Positions 1-7,399 of a stretch of DNA of 10,925 nucleotides are shown piece by piece. This DNA is from DATGFK01 sp040007395 (GTDB lineage: Bacteria; Chloroflexota; Anaerolineae; Aggregatilineales; UBA2796), in assembly GCA_040007395.1 (NCBI GenBank), contig JBDTVG010000073.1:1-10925 (forward strand), given 5' to 3'. Position numbers and translations under genes: made by a program. Under the pieces are notes generated by a model. That model had not been told where the DNA came from. It saw nothing but the letters and a program-made list of their open reading frames with translations, and did no database searches. Every line of letters begins with the position of its first letter. The first letter of the stretch is position 1.

Positions 1-2508
1 CAAAAACATGAGTCGTTTCCCGATGGGATCTTTTTTGTGTCGCTGGCTCCCCTGAGTCGCGTCGATGATATTCTGACCGCTATCGCCGAAGCTACGCCAT
101 TTCATTTCCAGCAAGACAACCGTGACGCACACGAACAATTTTTTGATTTCTTACGCGAGAAACATGCCAAACGTCTACTGCTAGTAATCGACAATTATGA
201 GCATCTGTTAGACGGCGTAGATATTGTTTCTGAAATCTTGGCAGTCACTACCAACATGAAAGTTCTCGTTACTTCGCGAGAAGCGCTCAATCTTCAAGAA
301 GAATGGGTACGTCCGATCTCAGGGCTAGCCTATCCTGATCAAGAAGATGGCAAACCGCTTGAAGATTATAGCGCAGTGCAGTTGTTCCTTGACCGGGCGC
401 GGCGGATACGCGGCGATTTTGATCTTTCCGAAGACCGCCGCAGCGTACTGGAAATCTGCCGACTGGTCGAAGGGATGCCACTGGCAATTGAACTGGCAGT
501 TGGTTGGCTGAAGACGCTGCAACCTGCCGAAATTGTCCGAGAAATTCAACACAATATGGACATTCTAGCCACCCGTTCGCGCAACTTGCCAGAACGGCAT
601 CGCAGTATCCGTTCGGTGTTCAGCCAGTCTTGGCAACTCATGTCCGAAGCTGAACGCGACGTGTTCCAAAAGTTGTCAATTTTTCGCGGCGGGTTTACGC
701 GGCAGGCGGTAGAAGCCATTGCCGGAGCGTCACTCAACACGCTTGCCGGGTTAGTCGATAAGTCGCTGGTGCGTTTGAGTGCAACAGGACGTTATGATGT
801 CCATGAGCTGCTGCGTCAATATAGCGCCGAACAATTGGATGCTACCAAGCAGACCGAAGCGCTGCAACGGGCTTATATTGACTATTATCTGGGTATGCTG
901 TACCGACTTGAGCGTGACATCAAAGCACAACAGCAGATCGCAGCACTAAATACTATCGAAGCTGAATTTGAGAATGTACGATACGCATGGCAATTGGCGG
1001 TGCAGCAGAACCAATTTGCGGCGCTTAATCAGGCAGTCGAAAGTTTGCAGTTTTTCGCTGATATGCGCGGACGCTATCATGAAGTCGTGACACTGCTGCG
1101 GCTGGCGGTTGACCAGTTCGCCCAGATCCCCAATCATGACCAGACCTATATCTTGTACCGCATTCAGGCACGGCTGATACGCCTGATCTTGCTGGGCAAT
1201 ATACGCATCGACTTTGATGTACACGCGCAGATTGATACCTGTCTGGCAGCCGCACGGGTGCGACAGGATCAGTCAGAGGTGGGATTCTGCCTGCTAGTAC
1301 AGGCGATTGTCGCGAAATGGGACATGATTAATAAAATCCCCGATGCCAACGACAGAACATTGGCATTCTTCCAAGAGAGTTATGAGCTTTACAAGAGACT
1401 AGGTGATTCATTTTACCAAGCGGAAGCGCTTGTCTGGCTAGCCTGCTGTGACAACCCACCCGATCCAGCGGCACAAATTCTCGCGCAAAGCCTAGCCCTA
1501 CGACGCGAGATCGGCGATTGCAACGGGATTGCTTGGATTAGCCTCAATCTGAGTTGGGCCATGCACACACAACTGGATTACCCAGAATGTGAGCGGTATG
1601 CACGCGAGGCATTAGCCCTGATGCGCGAAATTGGCAGTTTGAAAGGTATCCTTCAGGCTATGTTCAAGTTGGCACAAACTACCCTATTAAAGGGTGACTT
1701 GGAGGAAGCCCAAACACTCGCTAACGAAATGCGTGATCTCGCCGACCAAACCAATAATCTCGACGGCATAATGCTCTCGGCTGGGTTGCTAGCATTCCTG
1801 ACCTGCGTGATGGATGAAAACTATACAGAAGGTACAGCGCTCTCCCAGAAAAATCATGCCATTTCGCTGGAACCGTTCTTTGGTGAACACGATGCTCTGG
1901 TAGCAAACTGGGGACAGGCACTGGCAGCTTGTGGGCTAGGACATTATAAAGAGGCTCGCTTGGGCTACGCCTCTTTATTTTGGGATCGATACGATGATCC
2001 CGGCTCCGCGACGGTTTGTTTGGCACTGGAAGCTGCCGCCCACGCCCACGAGGGTGCTCTGGAAGAAGCTGCCGAATTATTAGGCTTGGCTTTTGACCAG
2101 CCGATTTGGGTCAGTGGATGGCTAAATCATTGGTCGTTGCTAACGCGGCTGCGTGCTGACTTGATACGCCAACTTGGTGAGGAGGCATATCAATCCGCTT
2201 GGGAACGTGGCTGTCGCCAGAATCTTGAAGCGGCGATTCGTTCGATCCTTGCTGAACCGGACAATACACCCCAATTGGCTCAATCGTCTCAATTGACAGC
2301 TAACCAATCATTGGTCGACTCCCTCAGTGAGCGTGAATTGGGGGTGCTAACCTTGATTGCGGATGGACTCTCCAACCGCGAGATTGCCGAACGGCTGGTA
2401 CTTTCGGTAGGTACTGTGAAGGTACATACACGCAATATCTATAGTAAGCTCAATGTCAACAGCCGCACACAGGCTATCGCACAAGCCGCCAAATTCGATC
2501 TCCTGTGA
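1..2508 (+). CDS. ATPase-LuxR (MalT/STAND-like) transcriptional regulator, 5' end outside window
   Basis: Likely a signal-sensing, ATP-dependent transcription activator: an NTPase switch, a helical-repeat sensor and a LuxR-type DNA-binding head. The frame is open from base 1. A GTG at 37 could be read as a start, but the residues before it (FPDGIFFVSLAPL) are a typical conserved strand after the P-loop in this family, so the gene begins upstream and Walker A is missing only because of the window edge. Visible in order: Walker B LLLVIDN (about 175-195), sensor-type TSRE (271-282), GMPLAIELA of the AAA/NB-ARC lid (472-498), a winged-helix segment around 610-800 ending in DVHELLRQYSAEQL, a long alpha-helical TPR-like region (about 870-2270), and a C-terminal LuxR helix-turn-helix from 2323 (LSERE, GLSNREIAERL, GTVKVH). 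Stop TGA at 2506. Target genes and inducer cannot be told from the sequence. Confidence 0.93.
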   Translation, partial: QKHESFPDGIFFVSLAPLSRVDDILTAIAEATPFHFQQDNRDAHEQFFDFLREKHAKRLLLVIDNYEHLLDGVDIVSEILAVTTNMKVLVTSREALNLQEEWVRPISGLAYPDQEDGKPLEDYSAVQLFLDRARRIRGDFDLSEDRRSVLEICRLVEGMPLAIELAVGWLKTLQPAEIVREIQHNMDILATRSRNLPERHRSIRSVFSQSWQLMSEAERDVFQKLSIFRGGFTRQAVEAIAGASLNTLAGLVDKSLVRLSATGRYDVHELLRQYSAEQLDATKQTEALQRAYIDYYLGMLYRLERDIKAQQQIAALNTIEAEFENVRYAWQLAVQQNQFAALNQAVESLQFFADMRGRYHEVVTLLRLAVDQFAQIPNHDQTYILYRIQARLIRLILLGNIRIDFDVHAQIDTCLAAARVRQDQSEVGFCLLVQAIVAKWDMINKIPDANDRTLAFFQESYELYKRLGDSFYQAEALVWLACCDNPPDPAAQILAQSLALRREIGDCNGIAWISLNLSWAMHTQLDYPECERYAREALALMREIGSLKGILQAMFKLAQTTLLKGDLEEAQTLANEMRDLADQTNNLDGIMLSAGLLAFLTCVMDENYTEGTALSQKNHAISLEPFFGEHDALVANWGQALAACGLGHYKEARLGYASLFWDRYDDPGSATVCLALEAAAHAHEGALEEAAELLGLAFDQPIWVSGWLNHWSLLTRLRADLIRQLGEEAYQSAWERGCRQNLEAAIRSILAEPDNTPQLAQSSQLTANQSLVDSLSERELGVLTLIADGLSNREIAERLVLSVGTVKVHTRNIYSKLNVNSRTQAIAQAAKFDLL

Positions 2509-2621
2509 ACTCGGCGAATTAATACCCCCATTGGCGCGGCAAGATACCACTTTAGGTAGATCACACTACCACCACTCATGAAATATGCTACTGATATTAG
2601 CAATGAGTAGGGATGTGGGAC

Positions 2622-2900
2622 ATGAATACATTTCTGGAGAAACTAGATCGTCGAGCCAAAGCATGGTTAGATATGGTTGACAGCCAACTACATGATCCGA
2701 TAGTGCGCCTTTTATCCGGTGAACTGCTTACGCACGATAGTTATTCAAATGAACGCGATTACCACCAACAACCTGAGCAACAGGCTGTCCAACCGGTAAT
2801 TACCCCTGCTAATCCTGTTCCGCACGAACCCGATACGATGGATAACACTAGAGTACGCCGATTGCTGATACAAAAAGCTAACGCCTCATACAAGCGGTAA
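2622..2900 (+). CDS. small uncharacterised protein (92 residues)
   Basis: I do not recognise a family. The ATG at 2622 is preferred over the in-frame ATG at 2613 because AGGGA (2609-2613) sits 8 bases before it; the earlier ATG would have almost no spacing. The N-terminal half (MNTFLEKLDRRAKAWLDMVD and onward to about residue 37) looks like amphipathic helices. The middle is rich in Gln, Pro and Asn and probably disordered, and the tail is basic (RVRRLL, SYKR). There is no signal peptide or membrane segment. It lies 113 bases after the LuxR regulator on the same strand and could be co-transcribed with it, but nothing ties the two functionally. Coding status is only moderately supported by the ribosome binding site and absence of a better overlapping frame. 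Confidence 0.45.
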   Translation: MNTFLEKLDRRAKAWLDMVDSQLHDPIVRLLSGELLTHDSYSNERDYHQQPEQQAVQPVITPANPVPHEPDTMDNTRVRRLLIQKANASYKR

Positions 2901-2949
2901 GCACTGTCGAAGATAGGGACACTCAAGCCGATTAATCTTGGCACATGGT

Positions 2950-2978
2950 TAGCCAAAGGGGATGATCTTCTTTGGCTA
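2950..2978 (+). terminator. hairpin between convergent genes, possible terminator
   Basis: TAGCCAAAG (2950-2958) pairs perfectly with CTTTGGCTA (2970-2978) around an 11-base loop. It lies in the 227-base gap between the small rightward gene and the leftward hydrolase, where a bidirectional terminator would be expected. The tract after it (ACTTTCTCT) is only weakly T-rich, so intrinsic termination is uncertain. Nothing else is evident in the gap. Confidence 0.4.
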
Positions 2979-3127
2979 GTACTTTCTCTGAGAACGAGCG
3001 CCTCAACCATCCAACCGAAGTATTCCGTGATAATTATCAGTCGTGAAACCTGCCTCAGCGGGTAGGATACTCCCTAAACAGAATAATTCTTGCCCTGCTT
3101 GGACGATCCCTTCTTATTCGTATTACC

Positions 3128-3793
3128 TCATGCTGTGGAAGAACGTTTCAGGAACGCAAGCGTTCGATCCCAAGCCAGATTTGCTGCTGCTGGGTTGTAT
3201 GCGTCTGCACGGTCAGGTTCAAAAAACCAGTGTCCAATCCCGCTGTACTGATAAAAGCTCACTGGGCGACCAGCACGCTTTAGGGCCTCTTCGAGATCGC
3301 TGACGTTGGATTGCGACTCAAACTGATCTATCTCCGCGAAGTGACCAAGGTAGTCTGCTCTCGATCTGTTGAAGTCAAGCGGGACAGTGCCAGCCGTCCC
3401 GTAAAAGAGGACAACAGATCGAATAGCTTCGGGGACATTGACTGAGAGGTCTAGCGCATAGTACGCCCCCAGCGAGAAGGCCACCACCGCAATGCCGGGA
3501 TTATCCGATCCAGCACGTTCCCTGAGAAACATTGTGGCATCAACGAGTTCGGCTCTGGCTTGGTTAACGTTGGCATCTACCGCAGCGCCAAGGGTAGTGG
3601 CTTCGTCAATCTTGTCTGTGACCTTGCCATGATAAAGATCTGCGGCAAAGGCAACGAAACCTGCCTCGGCTAGTCGCTTGCAGACAGTCTTGATAGTGTC
3701 ATTCAGCCCCCATGAGGCGTGGAGAACCAACACGATGCTGCCCTTGCCAGTGGAAGGCAGCGCCAGAAAACCTTCAGGGTAAGTCGGTGACAT
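3128..3793 (-). CDS. dienelactone hydrolase family protein, serine-nucleophile variant
   Basis: Predicted cytosolic alpha/beta hydrolase of 221 residues, the usual size for the dienelactone hydrolase family; substrate unknown. Start chosen at 3793 because GAGGAG ends 6 bases before this ATG. A longer frame from 3823 would start inside the -10 element. Family landmarks: strand and turn VLVLHASWGLND (22-32), AGFVAFAADLYHG (44-56), nucleophile elbow AFSLGA (105-110), GHFAEID (150-156) and GIGHWFFEP (185-193). The predicted triad is Ser107, Asp156 and His188. Classical dienelactone hydrolases use Cys123 and an activating Glu36; here the aligned positions are Ser107 and Ala26 (HASWG in place of QEIFG). 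Both changes suggest a serine esterase or similar hydrolase and not a true carboxymethylenebutenolidase. There is no signal peptide. It converges on the gene to its left and diverges from the nadK-recN cluster. Confidence 0.88.
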   Translation of the reverse strand: MSPTYPEGFLALPSTGKGSIVLVLHASWGLNDTIKTVCKRLAEAGFVAFAADLYHGKVTDKIDEATTLGAAVDANVNQARAELVDATMFLRERAGSDNPGIAVVAFSLGAYYALDLSVNVPEAIRSVVLFYGTAGTVPLDFNRSRADYLGHFAEIDQFESQSNVSDLEEALKRAGRPVSFYQYSGIGHWFFEPDRADAYNPAAANLAWDRTLAFLKRSSTA

Positions 3794-3821
3794 CAGCCTC
3801 TCCTCATTATCTATGAAGATC

Positions 3822-3827
3822 ATTATA
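3822..3827 (-). promoter_or_regulatory. -10 element for the hydrolase gene
   Basis: Read on the minus strand this is a perfect TATAAT, placed 28 bases upstream of the ATG at 3793. The predicted transcript would start near 3815 and carry the GAGGAG ribosome binding site. The -35 region at 17 bases spacing (TCGTAA) is poor, which would suit a promoter helped or repressed by a bound protein. A palindrome abuts the element on its upstream side. Confidence 0.5.
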
Positions 3828-3839
3828 GAACATTTGTTT
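3828..3839 (-). promoter_or_regulatory. near-consensus LexA (SOS) box at the hydrolase promoter
   Basis: The minus strand reads AAACAAATGTTC, directly followed by TATAAT. Against the Gram-positive type LexA consensus GAACRNRYGTTC it mismatches only at the first base. The arrangement (GTTC against the -10) mirrors the perfect box at 4011-4022. The same stretch also contains the inverted repeat AACATT-N5-AATGTT (3829-3845), so another regulator could own the site. Confidence 0.35.
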
Positions 3840-3931
3840 AATGTTTACGATCCAAGGTAAAGTCAGGTTCAAGGATTAGAGGGCTTTTTTAGGCGAGAAC
3901 GGCAAGAACTGGTGAGGAAGGTTAAGTCCAG

Positions 3932-4069
3932 ATGATGTTTCTCGGCATACTGTTTTGGCCGCTTTTCTTCCCTTTTTTCTACTCTGACTTCGTTTTGTAT
4001 TTGCAAAATAGAACGTATGTTCCTATAATCAGCCATACTGAAAGCAAGGGGATGCGGTATAATTTATAG
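3932..4069 (+). CDS. possible small hydrophobic peptide (45 residues)
   Basis: A short open frame begins ATGATG at 3932, preceded by a strong Shine-Dalgarno-like GAGGAAGG (3914-3921) at 10 bases spacing, and ends with TAG at 4067. Residues 2-24 are strongly hydrophobic (MFLGILFWPLFFPFF and on), like a single membrane helix, followed by a short polar tail. It lies in the divergent intergenic region and overlaps the nadK promoter and its LexA box, so it could not be made from that promoter. No convincing promoter of its own is seen. T-rich non-coding DNA read in this frame yields Phe/Leu by chance, so this may not be a gene. Confidence 0.2.
   Translation: MMFLGILFWPLFFPFFYSDFVLYLQNRTYVPIISHTESKGMRYNL
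4001..4029 (+). promoter_or_regulatory. sigma-70 type promoter of the nadK-recN cluster
   Basis: -35 TTGCAA (4001-4006, four of six consensus bases), a 17-base spacer, and -10 TATAAT (4024-4029, perfect). Transcription would begin near 4036, giving a leader of about 100 bases before nadK. The spacer is almost filled by the LexA-type palindrome, so a bound repressor would block RNA polymerase directly. A further TATAAT at 4058-4063 lacks a -35 partner. Confidence 0.65.
4011..4022 (+). promoter_or_regulatory. LexA (SOS) box, perfect match to Gram-positive consensus
   Basis: GAACGTATGTTC fits every position of GAACRNRYGTTC, the LexA operator of Gram-positive bacteria, a type also reported in the Chloroflexota genus Dehalococcoides. 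It sits between the -35 and -10 of the promoter ahead of a cluster that contains recN, which is LexA-controlled in both Bacillus and Escherichia. Position and downstream gene make repression by LexA the simplest reading. No lexA gene is in the window. Confidence 0.65.
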
Positions 4070-4136
4070 AGTCTGAATACTATCGCTTCAGCCTGATTTC
4101 AGTATCGTCAGCAGAATAATCGAGAACATTGGGTCA

Positions 4137-5054
4137 ATGAAGTTTAAACGAGTTGGCATTCTAGGACATCCTTTTCGCCCGGAGACGGGCGCGATCTGCG
4201 ATCAGGTGGCACAAAGTTTGCAGGCGCGAGGAATCGATACATGGCAGCGTAGCCAATGGGATGCCACAACCATCAGCCCCCTAATTGCTGAATCGGATCT
4301 CGTGATCGCTATTGGCGGCGATGGCGCAATGCTGCGGGCGGCGCGACTGTGTGCCATCGCGAATGTCCCTGTTTTTGGCATCAATGCTGGACATCTAGGT
4401 TTTCTGACAGAAGCCAGCCCTGCGACATGGGAGTCGTCTGTCGATGTGCTGCTTGGTGATGGTTACTGGATCGAGGAACGGATGATGATCCATTCCGAAG
4501 CGTGGCGCAACGATACCCTGTTGAGCCGCGAAGATTCGCTGAATGATGTAGTAGTCAGCCGAGGATCGATAGCCCGTTCGGTGCTGCTGGATCTGTATAT
4601 TGATAACGGTTGGGCAACCACCTACAACGCCGATGGCCTAATTATCGCCACTCCGACAGGCTCAACGGCCTATGGCCTTGCCGTTGGTGGCCCAATCTTG
4701 CCGCCAGAGTTGAAGAATATTCTGGTGGTACCAATTGCCGCGCATCTGAGCTTTGACCGTCCGTTGGTGCTCTCCGAAGGGGCAACCGTTGAAATTATCG
4801 TTTCTACGGAAACGCAAGCCGATGTTGTATTGAATGTCGATGGGGAACATGTCACTAATTTACTGGAAGGGGATGCAGTTGTTGTACAGGCCAGTGAGTA
4901 TCTGAGTCGCTTTGTCCGTCTGCGTGAACGCAACTACTTTTATCGCTCAATTTTGGATCGTATGGAGCCGCGTATCCCGACGCGCCGTGCCCCTGAACAA
5001 CGCACGCGGCCTCTACCGGGAGGGAACTTCAATAACCATGACCACAATCGTTGA
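4137..5054 (+). CDS. nadK: NAD kinase (ATP-NAD kinase, PpnK/NadK family)
   Basis: Cytosolic enzyme that phosphorylates NAD to NADP using ATP, the only route to NADP. The 305-residue product is of normal family size. Landmarks: GGDG (60-63) after the hydrophobic strand DLVIAIG, GINAGHLGFLTE (81-92), LND (135-137, the NE/ND motif contacting NAD), TPTGSTAYGLAVGGPI (172-187), SFDRPLVL (205-212) and VDGE (224-227). The last ~25 residues, rich in Arg, Pro and Asn, go beyond the conserved fold. No good Shine-Dalgarno sequence precedes the ATG (GAGAACATTGGGTCA), but the MKFKRVGILGHP beginning fits the family. First gene of a cluster with the zinc finger membrane protein and recN, and placed after a LexA-box promoter, which suggests NADP supply is raised during the SOS response. 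Confidence 0.95.
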   Translation: MKFKRVGILGHPFRPETGAICDQVAQSLQARGIDTWQRSQWDATTISPLIAESDLVIAIGGDGAMLRAARLCAIANVPVFGINAGHLGFLTEASPATWESSVDVLLGDGYWIEERMMIHSEAWRNDTLLSREDSLNDVVVSRGSIARSVLLDLYIDNGWATTYNADGLIIATPTGSTAYGLAVGGPILPPELKNILVVPIAAHLSFDRPLVLSEGATVEIIVSTETQADVVLNVDGEHVTNLLEGDAVVVQASEYLSRFVRLRERNYFYRSILDRMEPRIPTRRAPEQRTRPLPGGNFNNHDHNR

Positions 5055-5595
5055 CCCCGTTGAGCCTGTAACGGAGCAGGATCAACGTACTTTTTGTGCC
5101 GTCCATACCACCGTTGAAACGACGCTGCGTTGTAATAAGTGTGGACGCTATATGTGTACCCGCTGCGCCGTGCAAACTCCGGTAGGCTATCGCTGCAAGG
5201 AATGTGTTCACCAGCAGCAGGATGTCTATTTCACCGCTACCCAACGCGACTATGCGATCGCAGGCATTGTGGCGTTAGCATTGGCTGTTCCTATCGGCTT
5301 CGTTGTGCCACGTCTATTTGTGATTCTCGTGATCATCCTGTCACTTCCGATTGGCGGCTTCATTGGGCAGATCGTCCACCGCGCTATCGGCAAGCGGCGT
5401 GGGCGCTATATCTGGGCTGTCGTTACTGGGGCAATTGTCGTTGGAACACTGATTCCTCTGCTGCCATCGCTAACCCTTCTCTTCTCGGCATTAAGTGCTC
5501 TCAGCCCCGCCGTGCTATTGTATTTTCTGCCATCGCTCATTTATGTTGTGTTATGTGCAGGTGGAGCCAGCGCTCTGCTGCGCTATGGGAAGTAA
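5038..5595 (+). CDS. B-box-like zinc finger membrane protein
   Basis: The 185-residue product has an N-terminal cytosolic zinc-binding module and a membrane domain; its precise role is unknown. Candidate ligands are Cys20, His23, Cys32, Cys35, Cys40, Cys43, Cys53 and Cys56, with spacing like the B-box-type fingers found in many bacterial membrane proteins. Hydrophobic segments follow at about 73-90, 92-112, 125-145 and 155-178, with a basic loop (GKRRGR) between the second and third. The ATG at 5038 is chosen because the frame upstream lies inside nadK and begins the protein just before the finger. GGGAGGG (5018-5024) is a somewhat distant ribosome binding site, 13 bases away. It overlaps the nadK end by 17 bases and stops 3 bases before recN, so translational coupling is likely. 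Confidence 0.85.
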   Translation: MTTIVDPVEPVTEQDQRTFCAVHTTVETTLRCNKCGRYMCTRCAVQTPVGYRCKECVHQQQDVYFTATQRDYAIAGIVALALAVPIGFVVPRLFVILVIILSLPIGGFIGQIVHRAIGKRRGRYIWAVVTGAIVVGTLIPLLPSLTLLFSALSALSPAVLLYFLPSLIYVVLCAGGASALLRYGK

Positions 5596-5598
5596 CGT

Positions 5599-7356
5599 AT
5601 GTTATGCGAAATTCGTATCGACAACTTCGCAATCATTGACCATCTGGAAGTCCAGTTTAGCCCCGGCTTCAATGTCATCACGGGCGAAACTGGCGCAGGT
5701 AAATCGATTATCATTGATGCCGTCGATCTGCTGTTGGGCGGGCGCGGCGATGCCGACTTCGTGCGAGCCGGGACAGACAAGGCCACGATAGAAGGCGTGT
5801 TCAAGATCCCCAAACCGCTGCTGTCCGACATCAAAACGTTGCTCGAAAGCGAAGGGGTCGATCCAGCCGATACCCCCGACGAGATCATCTTGACTCGTGA
5901 ATTACGCAGCAACGGGCGCAACGTTTGCCGGGTGAACGGCAGCAATGTTTCTTTGCAGTTTTTCCGTACCCTCGGTGAAAAAATGGTCGATATTCACGGG
6001 CAGAGCGAACATCTGTCGCTGCTCAAGGCTCGCGAACACATCAATCTGCTAGATGGTTACGCCAATCTCAGGGATCAACGCAGTGCCACAAGTGTCCTCA
6101 ATCACAAATTGAAACAAGTTCGCGCCGAGATCGATAATTTGCTTCAAGATGAAGCGGCGTTGGCGCGGCGGGTTGATATGCTCGGCTACCAGATCGAGGA
6201 GATCAAAGCGGTTGCGCCAGAGCTTGGCGAGGAAGAAACGCTCCGCGAGGAACGTACCCGCCTTGCCAACGCTGAACAATTGGCCTCACTGACTGCCGAA
6301 GTTCAACAAATTCTGTACGAAGGCAGCGACGATAGTAGCCCCTCAGCAGTCGATCTGCTCAATCAGGCAGTGGCGAGTCTGACGAAGCTGGCGAAGATCG
6401 AACCCGCCTTCGAGGAACAACATACCCTTGCTGAAAGTTTGGCAGTACAGGCCGACGAACTAGCCCGTGCTGTGCGTACCTACTATGACCGGGTGGAATA
6501 TAACCCTAGCCGCCTCGTGGAAGTCGAGGAGCGCATGGACGCACTTACCCGCCTCAAACGCAAGTATGGCGGCACGCTGGAAGCAGTGTTGTCGTATCGT
6601 GAGAAGGCTCAGAAAGATCTTAGCGACATCACCCACAGCGAAGAACGGTTGGTAGAACTTCGCCAGCAAGAGGAAACGTTGCTGCACCAAATTGGCGACA
6701 TCGCGGTGCGTTTGAGCAGTGCCCGTGCCAAAGCCTCGAAAGTCCTCAGTCAAGGGATTGAGGCGGAAATGCAAGACTTACGCATGGAAGGCGCACGCTT
6801 CGAGGTTTCGATCACTCAAGAAGAAGATCCCGAAGGCTGTTATGTCGGTGAGCAGCGTCTCAAATTCGACAGCACAGGTATCGATCACGTAGAATTCTTG
6901 ATCGCGGCGAACCGGGGCGAACCGCTACGTCCGCTGGTTAAAGTGGCCTCTGGCGGCGAAACCGCCCGGATCATGCTTGCCATGAAAGGTGTGCTCTCGC
7001 GTGCCGATAGCACACCCACGCTGATCTTCGACGAGATCGATCAGGGTATTGGTGGGCGTGTTGGCGCAACCGTCGGGCAAAAACTTTGGAATCTCTCCGA
7101 TGGACATCAGGTGTTATGTGTAACGCACCTTGCCCAGTTAGCCGGATTCGGTGATGCTCACTTCAAAGTTATGAAGGGATCACGCGGGGATCGGATTGTT
7201 ACCACCGTTGTGCCGTTGGATGACAAAGCCCGCGTCGAAGAGATGGCAGAGATGCTTGGTGCGGAGACTGTGAGTGCCAAACAGAGCGCCCATGATATTT
7301 TGATGCTGGCTCGCCGTTCAAAAGAAAACAAGGGAGTCCAGTCGGCGCTGCTGTAA
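5599..7356 (+). CDS. recN: DNA repair protein RecN
   Basis: SMC-like ATPase that acts early in repair of double-strand breaks by homologous recombination, binding DNA ends and bridging DNA. The 585 residues are slightly longer than the usual 550-570. Landmarks: Walker A GETGAGKS (29-36), Q-loop region DIHGQSEHLSLL (131-142), two long helical coiled-coil arms (about 145-390) separated by the hinge-like segment near 290-325 (LKRKYGGTLEAV), ABC signature SGGE (451-454), Walker B LIFDEID (475-481) with GIGGRVG after it, H-loop CVTHLAQ (507-513), and the usual EEMAEMLG (547-554). All key ATPase residues are intact. GGGAAG lies 6 bases before the ATG. It is the third gene of the nadK cluster, whose promoter carries a LexA box, in line with SOS control of recN elsewhere. 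Confidence 0.97.
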   Translation: MLCEIRIDNFAIIDHLEVQFSPGFNVITGETGAGKSIIIDAVDLLLGGRGDADFVRAGTDKATIEGVFKIPKPLLSDIKTLLESEGVDPADTPDEIILTRELRSNGRNVCRVNGSNVSLQFFRTLGEKMVDIHGQSEHLSLLKAREHINLLDGYANLRDQRSATSVLNHKLKQVRAEIDNLLQDEAALARRVDMLGYQIEEIKAVAPELGEEETLREERTRLANAEQLASLTAEVQQILYEGSDDSSPSAVDLLNQAVASLTKLAKIEPAFEEQHTLAESLAVQADELARAVRTYYDRVEYNPSRLVEVEERMDALTRLKRKYGGTLEAVLSYREKAQKDLSDITHSEERLVELRQQEETLLHQIGDIAVRLSSARAKASKVLSQGIEAEMQDLRMEGARFEVSITQEEDPEGCYVGEQRLKFDSTGIDHVEFLIAANRGEPLRPLVKVASGGETARIMLAMKGVLSRADSTPTLIFDEIDQGIGGRVGATVGQKLWNLSDGHQVLCVTHLAQLAGFGDAHFKVMKGSRGDRIVTTVVPLDDKARVEEMAEMLGAETVSAKQSAHDILMLARRSKENKGVQSALL

Positions 7357-7399
7357 ACTATCGATTCCGAACACAACTATAAACCAATAGGAGCTTGCC

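Noticed and set aside
37..39. GTG start for the LuxR regulator
   Set aside because: The open frame continues to base 1 with conserved family residues before it, and the domain would lack its P-loop if it started here.
2555..2570. Hairpin GGTAG-ATCACA-CTACC after the LuxR regulator
   Set aside because: Only five pairs and no T-run; too weak to call a terminator.
3152..3165. GAACGCAAGCGTTC, a GAAC...GTTC palindrome
   Set aside because: The half-sites are 6 bases apart, not the 4 of a LexA box, and the site is in the 3' coding part of the hydrolase, away from any promoter.
3043..3303. Open frame of 86 codons on the plus strand
   Set aside because: It largely overlaps the minus-strand hydrolase, which has clear family motifs; the plus-strand product has no recognisable features.
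4058..4063. Second TATAAT upstream of nadK
   Set aside because: The hexamer 17 bases upstream (ATACTG) does not resemble a -35, and there is no extended -10 TG.
4912..5037. Longer N-terminus for the zinc finger membrane protein
   Set aside because: This stretch is nadK coding sequence in another frame, and the ATG at 5038 starts the protein naturally ahead of the finger.
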